Assembly: GCA_002007465.1 (NCBI GenBank)
Contig: LNAC01000032.1
Span: 8,300,519-8,364,518 of the forward strand
Origin: Ailurus styani
Taxonomy: Eukaryota > Chordata > Mammalia > Carnivora > Ailuridae
Length of the DNA stretch: 64,000 bases
Direction: 5' to 3'
Shown: one piece after another, positions 13,127-25,083 of the stretch
Position numbering within the stretch: position 1 is the first letter of the stretch
How the letters are laid out: the number at the start of each line of letters is the position of its first letter
Program-made: the position numbers and the translations under genes
The notes under the pieces: generated by a model
What the model was told of the DNA's origin: nothing
What the model saw: the letters and a program-made list of their open reading frames with translations, nothing else
Database searches by the model: none

Positions 13127-13321
13127 GATGCCTGGGTGGCTCAGTCAGTTAAGCATCTGCCTTCAGCTCAGGTCATGATACCAGGGTCCTGGGATTGAGC
13201 CCTACATCGGGCTCCGTGCTCAGTGGGGAGCCTGCTTCTCCCTCTCCTTCTGCCCCTCCCCCTGCTTGTGCTTGCTCTCTCTATCTCTGTGTCAAAAAAC
13301 TTTTTTTTTAAATCTTAAAAA
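13127..13321 (+). mobile_element. Carnivore SINE
   Basis: Older 'agttaagcatctgcc' subtype. The near-exact target-site duplication 'aaaaagacaacttaga' is at 13111-13126, with a one-base-longer copy at 13322-13338. Confidence 0.93.
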
Positions 13322-13713
13322 AAAAAGACAAACTTAGAACCTTAAAGATCCTTTGGAATTTATGAGGATGCACTCCTGCTAGGAATGTGCTGTATCCAGA
13401 AATAGGAAAGACCTTTTCAACAGAGCCAATATTCAGGTAGTACTTAGCAAAGGTGGGAAATACTTTACCTTTTCCATCTGGTGGATCAAAAGTATGGGTA
13501 TGGTAATTTGCCATAATTCTTTCATTTTGCAAGCCTTTAATACTATGCGAATGTATCCTTAGGCCAAGTGTCATATGGCATAAATGATAGGATAACTTAA
13601 AGAAGAATGGGTGTATAGAAACATATATGCAGGATTCAGCATTCTGTGGAAAGAAGGGAATAATTCCCTTCATATCAATGTTGACTGCACTATCTGCGTT
13701 TCTTGTCCCCAAA

Positions 13714-13932
13714 GTGTTGTAATTCTGTTCCCTGGAACCATGCTGCTGAGCCAGAAATATGATTCAAAGCAAAGACCATACTGCTCTCAAGTATGATTTT
13801 AGTTAACTGCAAGCTGCTGAAANGTGTTGTAATTCTGTTCCCTGGAACCATGCTGCTGAGCCAGAAATACGATTCAAAGCAAAGACCATACTGCTCTCAA
13901 GTATGATTTTAGTTAACTGCAAGCTGCTGAAA
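13714..13932 (+). repeat. 109-bp direct duplication across a single N
   Basis: 13714-13822 and 13824-13932 are identical except for one T/C difference (13760 against 13870), and the junction is one N at 13823. This is read as an assembly error, not biology. Confidence 0.93.
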
Positions 13933-13970
13933 ACATCAACATATTATTAGNAACATCAAGATATTATTAG
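13932..13970 (+). repeat. 19-bp direct duplication across a single N
   Basis: 13932-13950 and 13952-13970 differ at one base (C at 13940, G at 13960) and are separated by N at 13951. Confidence 0.85.
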
Positions 13971-14271
13971 GCTGCAATATAATATATATAGTATCCAAAT
14001 TACAGGAGAAACGATATAGCCTCCTCACATTCTGCATTGATTAAACCCACCAAAAAGATTCTATTCGTTCTGGGCCACACTTTTATAGGGGCATTGCCAA
14101 TGTGGCATGTTTCCAGAATAAGAATGAGCAGGATGAGGAAAAGGCACTAAAAGCCATCCCATCTGAAGAAGATCCAAAGGGATTAGGAAGAATTTTCCCG
14201 AAAAAAATTTTCAGAGAAATACCGAGATGAATCCTTAGTTTCTGAACATCTATATTTAAAAGGTGGTATGT

Positions 14272-14460
14272 AGGGACGCCTGGGTGACTCAGTTGGTAAA
14301 GTGTCTGCCTTTGGTTCAAATCATGATCCCAGGGTCCTGGGATCGAGTCCTGCATGAGGCTCCCTGCTCAGCGGGGAGCCCGCTTCTCCGTCTGCCTGCT
14401 GCTCCCCCTGTTTGTGCTCTCTCTCTTTGACTAATAAATAAAGAAGATCTTTACGAAAAA
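14272..14460 (+). mobile_element. Carnivore SINE
   Basis: Full-length, diverged. The target-site duplication around 'aaggtggtatgt' is at 14255-14271 and 14461-14478, the right copy one A longer. Confidence 0.92.
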
Positions 14461-14540
14461 TTTAAAAAGGTGGTATGTGAAACACAAAGAAATATAAAGC
14501 TTATTGTATGACACTTGTCTTTAAAGACATAGAAGTTGTG

Positions 14541-14740
14541 CGCCTAGGTGGCTCAGTGGGTTAAAGCCTCTGCCTTCGGCTCAGGTCATGATCTCAGCGT
14601 CCTGGGATCAAGGCCCACATCGGGCTCCCTGCTCGGCAGGGAGCCTGCTCCCTCCTCTCTCTCTCTGCCTGCCTCTCTGCCTACTTGTAATCTCTCTCTT
14701 TCTCTCTGTCAAATAAATAAATAAAATCTTTAAAAAAAAA
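14541..14740 (+). mobile_element. Carnivore SINE, young subtype
   Basis: 'cgcctaggtggctcagtggg' head and AAATAAATAAATAAAATC tail. A 19-bp duplication, 'taaagacatagaagttgtg', at 14522-14540 is matched with one mismatch at 14741-14759. Confidence 0.95.
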
Positions 14741-14753
14741 TAAAGACATAGAA

Positions 14754-15331
14754 GTTATGTCTCAAAGACATGGAAGAATGACTATGATCAAAATTGAATA
14801 ATAAATACAATATAGAGGTGTAAGTCAAAGGCTTTTGGAATTTCGAAGAAGTTTAAAATTATATTCACTAGAAGAAATCAGAAAAGATTTCACTGGAGGG
14901 GTAGAGTCTGGCTTGGACACCACAGGATGGAAAAATTGGGGTATTTAGCAGTTTCTAAGAAAATATTCCAGGTGGGGACGCCTATGTGGCTCAGTTGGTT
15001 AAGTGTCCAAGTCTTGATCTCATCTCAGGTCTTAAATTCAGGTCTTGATCTCAGGGTCGTGAGTTCAGGCCCGGCAGTGGGCTCCACACTGGGCATGGAG
15101 CCTATGAGTCTGCTTAAATACACACACACACGCACACACNGTTATGTCTCAAAGACATGGAAGAATGACTATGATCAAAATTGAATAATAAATACAATAT
15201 AGAGGTGTAAGTCAAAGGCTTTTGGAATTTCGAAGAAGTTTAAAATTATATCCACTAGAAGAAATCAGAAAAGATTTCACTGGAGGGGTAGAGTCTGGCT
15301 CGGACACCACAGGATAGAAAAATTGGGGTAT
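14754..15331 (+). repeat. Direct duplication across a single N
   Basis: 15141-15331 repeats 14754-14944 with a few substitutions (for example T/C near 14865 and 15252, T/C in 'gctYggacac', G/A in 'aggatRg'). N at 15140 separates the copies, and a second N at 15332 rejoins the sequence at the equivalent of 15034. Confidence 0.92.
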
Positions 15332-15503
15332 NAAATTCAGGTCTTGATCTCAGGGTCGTGAGTTCAGGCCCGGCAGTGGGCTCCACACTGGGCATGGAGC
15401 CTATGAGTCTGCTTAAATACACACACACACGCACACACACACACACACACACACACGTACATGTATATGTGTATATGTATATGTACATGTGTGTATATAT
15501 GTA
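14976..15503 (+). mobile_element. Carnivore SINE, tRNA-Lys type variant, broken by assembly duplication
   Basis: Head 'acgcctatgtggctcagttg', then 'tctcagggtcgtgagttcag', and a CA-rich tail. The duplication 'tattccaggtgg' lies at 14964-14975 and only again at 15504-15515. The block 15140-15332 therefore sits inside what should be one element. Confidence 0.8.
15418..15503. repeat. (CA)n/(TA)n microsatellite
   Basis: CA run followed by TGTATATG-type units, forming the tail of the SINE. Confidence 0.9.
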
Positions 15504-15643
15504 TATTCCAGGTGGAGGAGCAAATGCAGTTATGAAAGCAATGCTATGTGAAAGATATTATTAAGTAAGAAGTTAATGCAAAGACTCAAACGCAGTAAAC
15601 TTTTGGTAGCTTTAAAAAAAATAGATTTTGAAGGGCTGTCTTC

Positions 15644-16191
15644 NNNNNNNNNNNNNNNNNNNNNNNNNNNNNNNNNNNNNNNNNNNNNNNNNNNNNNNNN
15701 NNNNNNNNNNNNNNNNNNNNNNNNNNNNNNNNNNNNNNNNNNNNNNNNNNNNNNNNNNNNNNNNNNNNNNNNNNNNNNNNNNNNNNNNNNNNNNNNNNNN
15801 NNNNNNNNNNNNNNNNNNNNNNNNNNNNNNNNNNNNNNNNNNNNNNNNNNNNNNNNNNNNNNNNNNNNNNNNNNNNNNNNNNNNNNNNNNNNNNNNNNNN
15901 NNNNNNNNNNNNNNNNNNNNNNNNNNNNNNNNNNNNNNNNNNNNNNNNNNNNNNNNNNNNNNNNNNNNNNNNNNNNNNNNNNNNNNNNNNNNNNNNNNNN
16001 NNNNNNNNNNNNNNNNNNNNNNNNNNNNNNNNNNNNNNNNNNNNNNNNNNNNNNNNNNNNNNNNNNNNNNNNNNNNNNNNNNNNNNNNNNNNNNNNNNNN
16101 NNNNNNNNNNNNNNNNNNNNNNNNNNNNNNNNNNNNNNNNNNNNNNNNNNNNNNNNNNNNNNNNNNNNNNNNNNNNNNNNNNNNNNNNNNN
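15644..16191. other. Assembly gap of 548 N
   Basis: A run of N next to a purine-rich (GGAA)n tract. Its content is unknown; open frames crossing it are meaningless. Confidence 0.99.
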
Positions 16192-16395
16192 AGGAAGGAA
16201 GGAAGGAAGGAAGGAAGGGAGGGAGGGAGGGAGGAAGGAAGGAAAGAAAGAAAGAAGGAAGGAAGGGAGGGAGGGAGGGAGGAAAGAAGAAAGGAAGGAA
16301 GAAAGAAAAAGAAAGAAAGAAAGAGAGAAGAGAAGAGAAGAAAAAGGAAAGAAAAGGGAAAGAGAAAGAGAAATAAAGAAGGAAAGAAAGAAAGA
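16192..16395 (+). repeat. (GGAA)n/(GAAA)n microsatellite
   Basis: Purine-only tetranucleotide repeats, imperfect towards the right end. It probably explains the adjoining gap. Confidence 0.95.
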
Positions 16396-17067
16396 ACTCA
16401 CAGGGGCCTACTAAACTTGCATTAGGATTGTTACAGAATGAATTTCTGAACCTGGTTAGAAGTGAGACTAGTGATGCTTTTAGGATCTCTGCAACCATAA
16501 CTTTCTGTGTAACTGTAGCTAAGCTACAGACACCATGCGAAGCAGAGTGAAAGGGACAGATTCATTTTCCTAAGTCATGGATGGTTCATTCTTTTCAGAA
16601 GTCAAGGGCGCAGTCAGATATCAGTATAGTATTTCATGCAAGAGTCAATCCAAACACTTTATTTTCTTAAGTCAAGAATGCAATCTAATTTAAACTACGG
16701 TGTACAACTATTGTGAGTTCTAATGGGAAACGTGTGCTTTTTTTTAGCATAGAAGTAAATTCTGTTCAAATATTTGAGGAGATTATTAAATTGTCAAACT
16801 AATTTAGCTATACCACTTTTGTTAGGCTCATTAGATGTTAAATAAGACAATGTTCTTGGGTGTGAGAGGAGCTTGACCAATTACTGACAGATTTTTAATT
16901 AACTATTTTATATAAATATTTGCCAAATTGTAATGCTGTTTCATATTGGCATTCATATATTGTGGATTACCAATTACACTGAGTATAGTTTAATTCCCAA
17001 TAGTATATACACTTGTGACTGATGAAGCTACTTGTCTTGATATTTGGAACTTAAGTCACGTAGTTGA

Positions 17068-17412
<345 letters not shown>

Positions 17413-17723
17413 TAACAAAATACAATGGCTGAAATAAGGGGAAACAAAAGCAATGAGAAATAGTAGGAGTATTTGTATCATCTCATTGGAACAATACAAC
17501 TCTTTTAAAAGTAACAGATACACAGTTTTAATTGGCTTCAAGCTATAATAATGGCTACTATTTCTCCTTACCCCTTTGTATTAATTCAAAAGTGCCATTT
17601 TATTTTACACACTCCCTGTCAAATTAAAGTGTTAAGATAGCTATGCCTTTTTCACATTTCTGATGTTGATAATAATCATCTGGTATGATAGTGATCAATG
17701 GCTTAATAATTTATAAGACAATA

Positions 17724-17741
17724 TATACAATATATTGTATA
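17724..17741. repeat. 18-bp perfect palindrome
   Basis: 'tatacaatatattgtata' equals its own reverse complement. A direct repeat of 'gacaatatataca' lies on its left shoulder and again at about 17758-17770. Confidence 0.8.
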
Positions 17742-18219
17742 GAAATTTGTATTGAAAGACAATATATACAACAAAAAAATGGTTCATGACAAATAGAGTG
17801 ATCATCAGTGTGTTACCAAGGGAGACAAAACTACATTTAAAAAGTTATAACTATTAACTTGTCACAGTTTTTCAAAAGAATTGGCTTGCCTTTCCTTCTC
17901 CCTTTGTTTTGTTTTATATTTTGACCTAAACCTCAACAAAAATTTCAAGGAGAGGCCAGCACCCACTGAGCCTGAGGGTTTAGGTCAGAAGGCCTAGTGG
18001 GGACAGACCAAGTCATTCCTTATGCATCGTGGCACATAGCACTAGAGCAGGTAAATAGGGATCAGAATAAAGGCAAGAGTTTACACATGTTTCAGCATCC
18101 CCTAGGGGGGTTGTGGAGAAAAACTACACATTTTTCTAAAATATTTATTTCTATTAATAAATATGTGAAATATATTAATGTAATATTTATTTTCTGAGAA
18201 TAACTTGTGGGGTTTTTTT

Positions 18220-18440
18220 CCTTTAAATACCCTACAATGATTAAATCTAGAAGTTATGGTTGGTCAGTGAAGAAATCTTTCTTTCAGATACCAAAATAAG
18301 TCAAAAGTCAATTTTGAGAGTCTCTGATANCCTTTAAATACCCTACAATGATTAAATCTAGAAGTTATGGTTGGTCAATGAAGAAATCTTTCTTTCAGAT
18401 ACCAAAATAAGTCAAAAGTCAATTTTGAGAGTCTCTGATA
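18220..18440 (+). repeat. 110-bp direct duplication across a single N
   Basis: 18220-18329 and 18331-18440 match except one G/A change ('ggtcRatgaag' region). N is at 18330. Confidence 0.93.
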
Positions 18441-18644
18441 AGTGTTCCCAGCACTACCCATGTCACTACGTTCCCACCCTGATCAGAACATGGCACCTGT
18501 TACTATCCTTTGTTGGCTTCTAGGGAAATAGAACCAGTGTGAATCCTGACAACTGCTGGGCACCTTTGAACACCCTGCGGTTGGGTTGTTTCCATTAAAT
18601 GTTCAGATTTTGAACATCTATTCAATAGAACATCTATTCAATAG

Positions 18645-18771
18645 AAAAGAACCTATTCATATATTTGAGTATGTAATTTGCATTTGATAATTAAACTGAA
18701 GCTATGNATAAAAGAACCTATTCATATATTTGAGTATGTAATTTGCATTTGATAATTAAACTGAAGCTATG
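18645..18771 (+). repeat. 62-bp direct duplication across a single N
   Basis: 18645-18706 and 18710-18771 are identical, with N at 18707 and two extra bases. Confidence 0.9.
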
Positions 18772-18972
18772 GATTAGTGTTGACTACACGGATATTTTAC
18801 TCTATATCATATGTCTTCCACTCTAGAAGAACACTGATTTCAAAAAGTAGCTCTTGAGGAAATAGTGGGCAAGTTTCTTTTCACCTTCATGATAGAACCC
18901 AACCTAATTTTAGAAACAGTTAAATGTAAATAACATGGACCTTAGTGTAAAAGTGATGCAGTACTAATTTCT

Positions 18973-19171
18973 TTCTTTTTTTTTTAAGATTTTATTTATT
19001 TATTTGACATAGAGAGATTACAAGTAGGCAGACAGGCAGGCAGAGAGAGAGGAGGAAGCAGGCTCCCCGCTGAGCAGAGAGCCTGATGTGGGGCTCGATC
19101 CCAGGACCCTGAGATCATGACCTGAGCCGAAGGCAGAGGCTTTAACCCACTGAGCCACCTGGGTGCCCCAT
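18973..19171 (-). mobile_element. Carnivore SINE
   Basis: Antisense, 'aacccactgagccacctgg' head at the right. The target-site duplication 'cagtactaatttct' is at 18959-18972 and 19172-19185. Confidence 0.95.
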
Positions 19172-19753
19172 CAGTACTAATTTCTATGACAACACTTTTA
19201 TGCAATTTTATTGTCATCAATTTACTCAACTGAATTTCATATTAAACTTATCTAAGCTTTATTGTTAAAGCCTTTTTGAAAATAAAATTTAATGATACAT
19301 ATATCAACTCATTCATTTTTAAATTAGTATCCTCAAAACTACTTCAAATATATTAGTTCATCAATCAACAATTTTTATTAAACACAGAACTACATGCCTA
19401 TCACTGGGCTGGGTTCTCTGGGGGATTAAAAAGAATTTAAAAAGAGATCTAGCATTCACTGAGTCCTTGCAAAACAGAAAGTCACAATGTGGTCTACATC
19501 TAGTAGCCTCATTGTACAAACAAATAAAAATTCACCTCTTTCATAGACATATAGTATATTCACAGCCACCTGTTTGGTTGTCCATTGTCTGTTGACCTAT
19601 ATAGCTAGTTAAATGTTACCATACAATTTCATAGACATGAGCTAATACTTTTATAAACATAAAGTCTGTGTAGAATTGCAAAGCTGGTTATCTTTTATGA
19701 TCTGGATTTTATAGAAACTACCTTGCAGGAGATTCTATATACAATATAGGTAA

Positions 19754-19966
<213 letters not shown>

Positions 19967-20080
19967 TAATCTCTTGGTGTTTCATAGGTAACCCAAAGAA
20001 GAAGTTTCTAAGATTAAGCTTATGTTAAATTATAACATAGTATTGAGAGTGGAAGATATTATATTTTCCATTTGCTTTGG

Positions 20081-20085
<5 letters not shown>

Positions 20086-20121
<36 letters not shown>
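20086..20121. repeat. (CA)n microsatellite
   Basis: About 18 uninterrupted AC units. Confidence 0.95.
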
Positions 20122-20122
<1 letters not shown>

Positions 20123-20442
20123 CATGAAAGAATTTTCCCATTACCCTGAAAACAGTGAACTATTTTAATAACCATCTTTCCATAGCTTACGTTGTTAAGT
20201 GACTTTTTTGGCCCCTTAAAAAGAAAAATTCAATCCTGTAGCAGATGTTACCATTTACCACGTAAATTTCTAAGAGTGCCTTTAGTGAAGTTGTTCCTGT
20301 TAGTTACTCACTTTTGATGTTTATGATAAAAGAAGAAATTTACACATTGATATGTAGGTATTCATGTCAATTCCAATATCTTTTTCCTATCTGTAATAAT
20401 AAGCAATGAATAAGCTATGTGGGTTTTGTTTTGTTGTTTAAG

Positions 20443-20585
20443 ATACTATTTGGTATTCAGTTACCCTTGAAGAGTACGCTACCTCTATAAGGGATGAAGA
20501 TCCATCAGGTGAAAGATGGAGAGAAAAAATTGCTGTGGATCTTACCACAGCACCCCAAAATCAAAGGAAGCTAACCACAATATAG
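20443..20585 (+). other. Candidate alternative 3'-terminal coding exon in intron 10
   Basis: A T-rich tract (20424-20439) ends in AG at 20441-20442. Splicing exon 10 to 20443 joins the leftover G to 'at' and opens a frame of 47 residues (DTIWYSVTLEEYATSIRD at the start, QNQRKLTTI at the end), stopping at TAG 20583-20585. A stop codon (20439-20441) overlaps the acceptor in the same frame, so the open stretch begins just at the splice site. An AATAAA lies downstream at 20965-20970. The product would keep the catalytic and calcineurin-B-binding parts and lack the calmodulin-binding and autoinhibitory parts (about 432 residues). I know of no such annotated isoform. A 47-codon open frame can arise by chance, and the sequence after the stop resembles an old repeat, so this is a hypothesis only. 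Confidence 0.25.
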
Positions 20586-20964
20586 TTGGAGGAAGACAGT
20601 GCGAGGGCAAACAGTATTTCCGTAAACATGGAATAAGGACCTACTCTTTGTAGGGCACTTAGGATTCCAAGATGCTGGAGACTTCATCAAGTCACACTCT
20701 GGATAGAGAGACTGATGCGTAAACAGAAAATATCAATGGAATAAGACATTATAAATTGAAGAGTGAATGTGGCAGTGGAAACTAGATATTGTGGAAATTT
20801 AAACTGAAAATATGTTTCCCTTTTAAAACTGCACTTAAGTCAAATGAAAGGTGAATGTGCCCCTTTCTGAAAGTTAGAATCTAAACAGTGTGATGTAATG
20901 TTTACTTGGATTTAATTCAGGTCACATCTACAAAGCAAGATACTAATGCTTCAGGCAAAAGTAA

Positions 20965-20970
20965 AATAAA
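20965..20970 (+). terminator. Intronic poly(A) signal AATAAA
   Basis: A hexamer about 380 bp after the stop of the candidate alternative exon. AATAAA is common in AT-rich DNA, so use is speculative. Confidence 0.2.
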
Positions 20971-21131
20971 AATACTCCTGTGCTCATATGAATTGAGTCT
21001 ATATACTTAGGTAAATGTGGAGTGTAGAATTATGCTTATTCTCTCCTGGTTTTTCTCCTTTCTGTAACTTCTCCCAGCTTCATTACTTGTTTGTCTCCAT
21101 ATCCTATTCTTTAGTCATAGATCACATTGGA

Positions 21132-21378
21132 AGGGTATATATATTATAAAGAAGGAGAGAAAATAATATATTATATCGTGTGTGTGTGTGTGTATATATA
21201 TATACATATATATGTATACACACACATGAATATTTACTAGGTTAGAATTAGCTAACNCAAGGGTATATATTATAAGGAAGGAGAGAAAATAATATATTAT
21301 ATCGTGTGTGTGTGTGTATATATATACATATATATGTATACACACACATGAATATTTACTAGGTTAGAATTAGCTAAC
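21132..21378 (+). repeat. About 120-bp direct duplication across a single N, with microsatellite
   Basis: 21132-21256 and 21258-21378 share everything except microsatellite unit counts in the TG/TA run and one A/G change. N is at 21257. The TG/TA/CA run is partly self-complementary. Confidence 0.9.
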
Positions 21379-22994
21379 TAATAGTTGTAAGAACTTACTT
21401 CAGTAACTATATTCATATATTTTGAAATATCCAGGAGTTCAATGGATATTTTGTCCTTTATCCAGGTTCTAGATGTTTCATATGTTATAGCCACAGTTTG
21501 TTACTAATAACTCTTCCAGGGATAGTGATATCATTCAAGAGATAATTTTTTCATCATGACAGAGATTTTTCTTCTAAAGGAAGAATACCACCCTGGCAGA
21601 ATCTAAATCTTAAAAATCAACAAACATTTTTCAATAGATGTCATTCCCTATGGTCCTTTTATTCCTCAAAGGAAAGATTAATTAGCATTAATATGGTGAC
21701 GTGCCTCTGTTAACAAATCTCTAATATAGTCCAGTTCAATTGGCCAATATTTGTAATACAGACAATACGATAAAAATGTAATATAAAGAATAAACAGGAC
21801 GCATAGTAGACCTGAAATAATATGTTAATAATAAGTAGACTGTAATTATACATTAATCCATTCGCTCAGCAATATCTATTGAGCACCTACTGTTTGCTAG
21901 GTACTATGGCCAAAATGCCTGTATATTTCAATAGTATAAGTGTTGCCTGCCATTAAACATTACCAAGACTAACTCAGTGTTTATGTCAGTAATAGTTCTG
22001 TTTACCCACCCTCTCGGTCACTTATGTGAAAGGGTATATTTTGTGACTTACTCTGCTTTAGAATAATTACTTCCAATCATCATCCAGTTACTCAACAGCA
22101 ATTGCTTTTAAGCCTATTAATTCCAATTATGAAGTGCAAGAGATTTGGAAATTTTTTTTTTGTTTCTAAGCAGGCCACTGAAATTTCACTCTACCACGCT
22201 TAAATCTTTGGTCAGTCCTGCAAAGAAAGAGCTATGACCCCTAACTGATCTTTAAGCTCAAATCTCATAATTAGGCCCTCTAAGAAAAGCAAAAAGAAAA
22301 TAGAAATAAAAATATCAATTAAAAGTATGTTGAATTTAGGACAGTATGCATTTTGAAGTAAACAATCAGAAATGTTCTTTAGTGCCTTATGTAACATGAT
22401 GCAAAAATTATGAATTTCTTCAAAAATACTCAAAGAACAACTTGGAAAACTCCAGAATTCTTTGACTCTCTGAGATTATAGTTTATTGAGAACACATATT
22501 GAAGTTTCTTTTTTTGGAGTGAGGGGTGCAATCTTATTTTCCACCTTAGGAGAAAGTTTCCCATTCCTCCCAGTCCCTCCCGCGTGCAGCCTGCAGTCTG
22601 TGTCTCTCTGGGGTCTGGCCCTCCACTCTGCCTACCAGGCTTCCAGGCTTGTTGGCTACAGAGGTGAAAGCAGGAATCAGAAGACCACAAAGAATTTAAC
22701 TGAGCCTCTTCCTTAAATGGCTGTTAATTCCAAGGGCAGGGGTAAAGAGGTGTGGAATCTCTTCATGAGTTATTTATCAAGTTTTTCTCAATATTTTGTT
22801 CCATATTCAATGTCAACTGAAAAGTCAAAGTTCGTAATGATAACCTCTACAATCTGTGATTGTCTCTTTATCTTATCAGGTTGACTTCTTAGTGTCTATA
22901 ACAAATAGGGATTCTTTTCATTTCCTGGAGGAATGAAAGTTATGGGATGAGTTTTGCTTTTCCTTCACATTCTATCAGCTCCCCTTTACCACTT

Positions 22995-23310
22995 AATGAT
23001 GATGATAATAACATCTAACGCTATGTGTCAGGCATTATTCCAAGTCCTTGTATTAACTCTTTACTAATTGTACCCTTTTGATCAACAAAAATTCGTAATT
23101 ATTAATGGTCCTTCTTTTTATGTATGTTTACTAAGTGATTTATATTATCTCCTCCTCAAAACAACCTGTTGATAGAGATGCTAGGATTATCCCTATTTTA
23201 CCTTTGAAGTGGTTGAGACTGGGTGAGGTGAAGGTAAAGCCTAGGGTTACAGCTGGTGAAGCAATAGAGCCTGGATTCAAAGTAATGTCTGTCTTGTTCT
23301 CAGACTCTTG
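22995..23310 (-). mobile_element. MIR SINE fragments
   Basis: 'ctatgtgtcaggcattattcc', then 'cctcctcaaaacaacctgttg', 'tatccctattttacctttg' and 'gcctggattcaaag' follow reverse-complement MIR, possibly two overlapping copies. Confidence 0.6.
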
Positions 23311-24215
23311 AACTTTCTACAAACTATGATTACAATGCTTGAAATCTTCTTCTTTGAAACAGCATGATGTCTTTTTGTTGTTGTGAAGAAACAACACTTA
23401 AACAAAACATAGTTTGTTCTGTTTAAATACACTATAAAATAAGGAAGTAGTTTTTTTTTTTTTGCACTATTTGGCCATGAAAGTTAGCTAAATGGCAAAT
23501 AAAACAGTTCCATTCTATACCGTTTAATTTTAGTTTACTCCAAGAATTTATGTGTTTCATTGCATTAAGGATTTTGTTGTAGCTGAGCAGACAATTAACT
23601 CCTGCCTCCTCTAGTCTTTGCTAAGTAGAAATCATGTCGTGAATTTCTCCTCCTTAGCATCTGCCTTACAAATAAAAGAATTTGATAGCCTATCTAGAGC
23701 AAGGTTGCTATTTTAAATTGATCTGTGGCTCTTTTATGTTGAAAATAAAAACTTCTATCATCTTGTAAAGTTTTGAAACCGTTTAATACCAATGCATGTC
23801 TTTTGAGGATCTAATTTATATGTATTGGGGTCTTTGTTTCCTGTTTCTACTTCTGATTTTGGATGATAAAATTATAGTCTGGTTTCAATTTGGGGTTGTT
23901 ATTCACCAGAACATTTTAGAGAAGGAAGAAATCCAAATAGATATATTTCTTTTGTGTAGTTAATTCTCATTAATGAAGAAGACTCATTTCAGACCAAGGA
24001 TTAGAAAGGGATCCCAAAATTGGGGCAGGGAGAGCTGACAAAAATCAAGCAATCTGCATCATTTCAAAGGTTTCTTTATTGTTCATTATTAACAACAGGA
24101 ACATCTGGAATAACGATAAGCATTAGAAACCTAATGACAGTTTCATGAGTTAGAAATATTTATTTATTTGGAACTTTCTTTTAAGTCCTAAAATCTTAGA
24201 CTCTGAGATCACACG

Positions 24216-24262
24216 TATGTGTGTGTGTGTACACACACATATATATACACACATACACAAGT
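24216..24262. repeat. (TG)n(CA)n(TA)n microsatellite with palindrome
   Basis: Contains a perfect 18-bp palindrome, TG units meeting CA units, at 24222-24239. Confidence 0.85.
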
Positions 24263-25083
24263 TATGTTTGAGACTATGATATGTGGCAAGTCTGGCTAAC
24301 ACAGAAGAATTATGGAGGTGAAACTGAAATCCTGTAGGATAAGAAAGGAAAGAAAAGAATAATAAAACGAAGACATTTCAAGCCAAATATAGTTTCATGC
24401 TGCACTGGAAAGACTTAATATTAAATTAGAATTTATGCCTCTGCTTTCATCTAAAGAGCAAACCACATGGTGGAACTCTTATCCTTTCTCCACATTGTCG
24501 CCTTATCCTAATGTTAACCACAGGCCAGTCACTGAATATGGGATCAGAGCAGTTATTTGCATGCCTCTACGAAACCATCTAAATTGTATACAAGAAAATT
24601 ATCTCCCATCATCTGCTTTGAATTATTAGATAATTCTTGATATGTTATATCATGGGTTCCAGAGCGTCTCCCCACTTCTTTTTGTCTAACTTAAAAAAGC
24701 CATTTCCAACTTTTTGAAGTGTGAAGTTGGGAATTAGTGGCACTAACGTGGCATTTGATTGTCCCCTGAGGAATACCTCTATAAAGGTTTGGTGACATTA
24801 TTTTCTATCCAAACTGTATTTAGTTGCCATGATGAATGTTTGAGACAGAATTTCATCTTAAAAACCCTCCTCTGCCTTGGGCATCTGGCAGCAACACGTA
24901 TACTAAGAGCCATTAACTTAGAGCTTCTCTTGTGGTTGCAATCATTGTCATTTCTGTGCATCTCATCATATCATCCTATATTTCAGGTTCCTAATTTGAA
25001 AAAAAATGTTGTATGTGCTGTAATAATTGACAGTGTGGGGTAAGGGGAATATTAAGTTTTAACATAAAAAATAGAAACATTTA

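Noticed and set aside
13127..13321. tRNA gene-like A and B boxes
   Set aside because: These and similar hits are the tRNA-derived heads of SINEs with tails and target-site duplications, not tRNA genes.
13714..13970. Tandem array resembling a CRISPR or segmental duplication
   Set aside because: Only two copies, joined by a single N with SNP-like differences; an assembly artefact in a mammalian genome.
15530..16498. Long open frames of 265-322 residues
   Set aside because: They are open only because the 548-N gap has no stops; the rest is (GGAA)n repeat.
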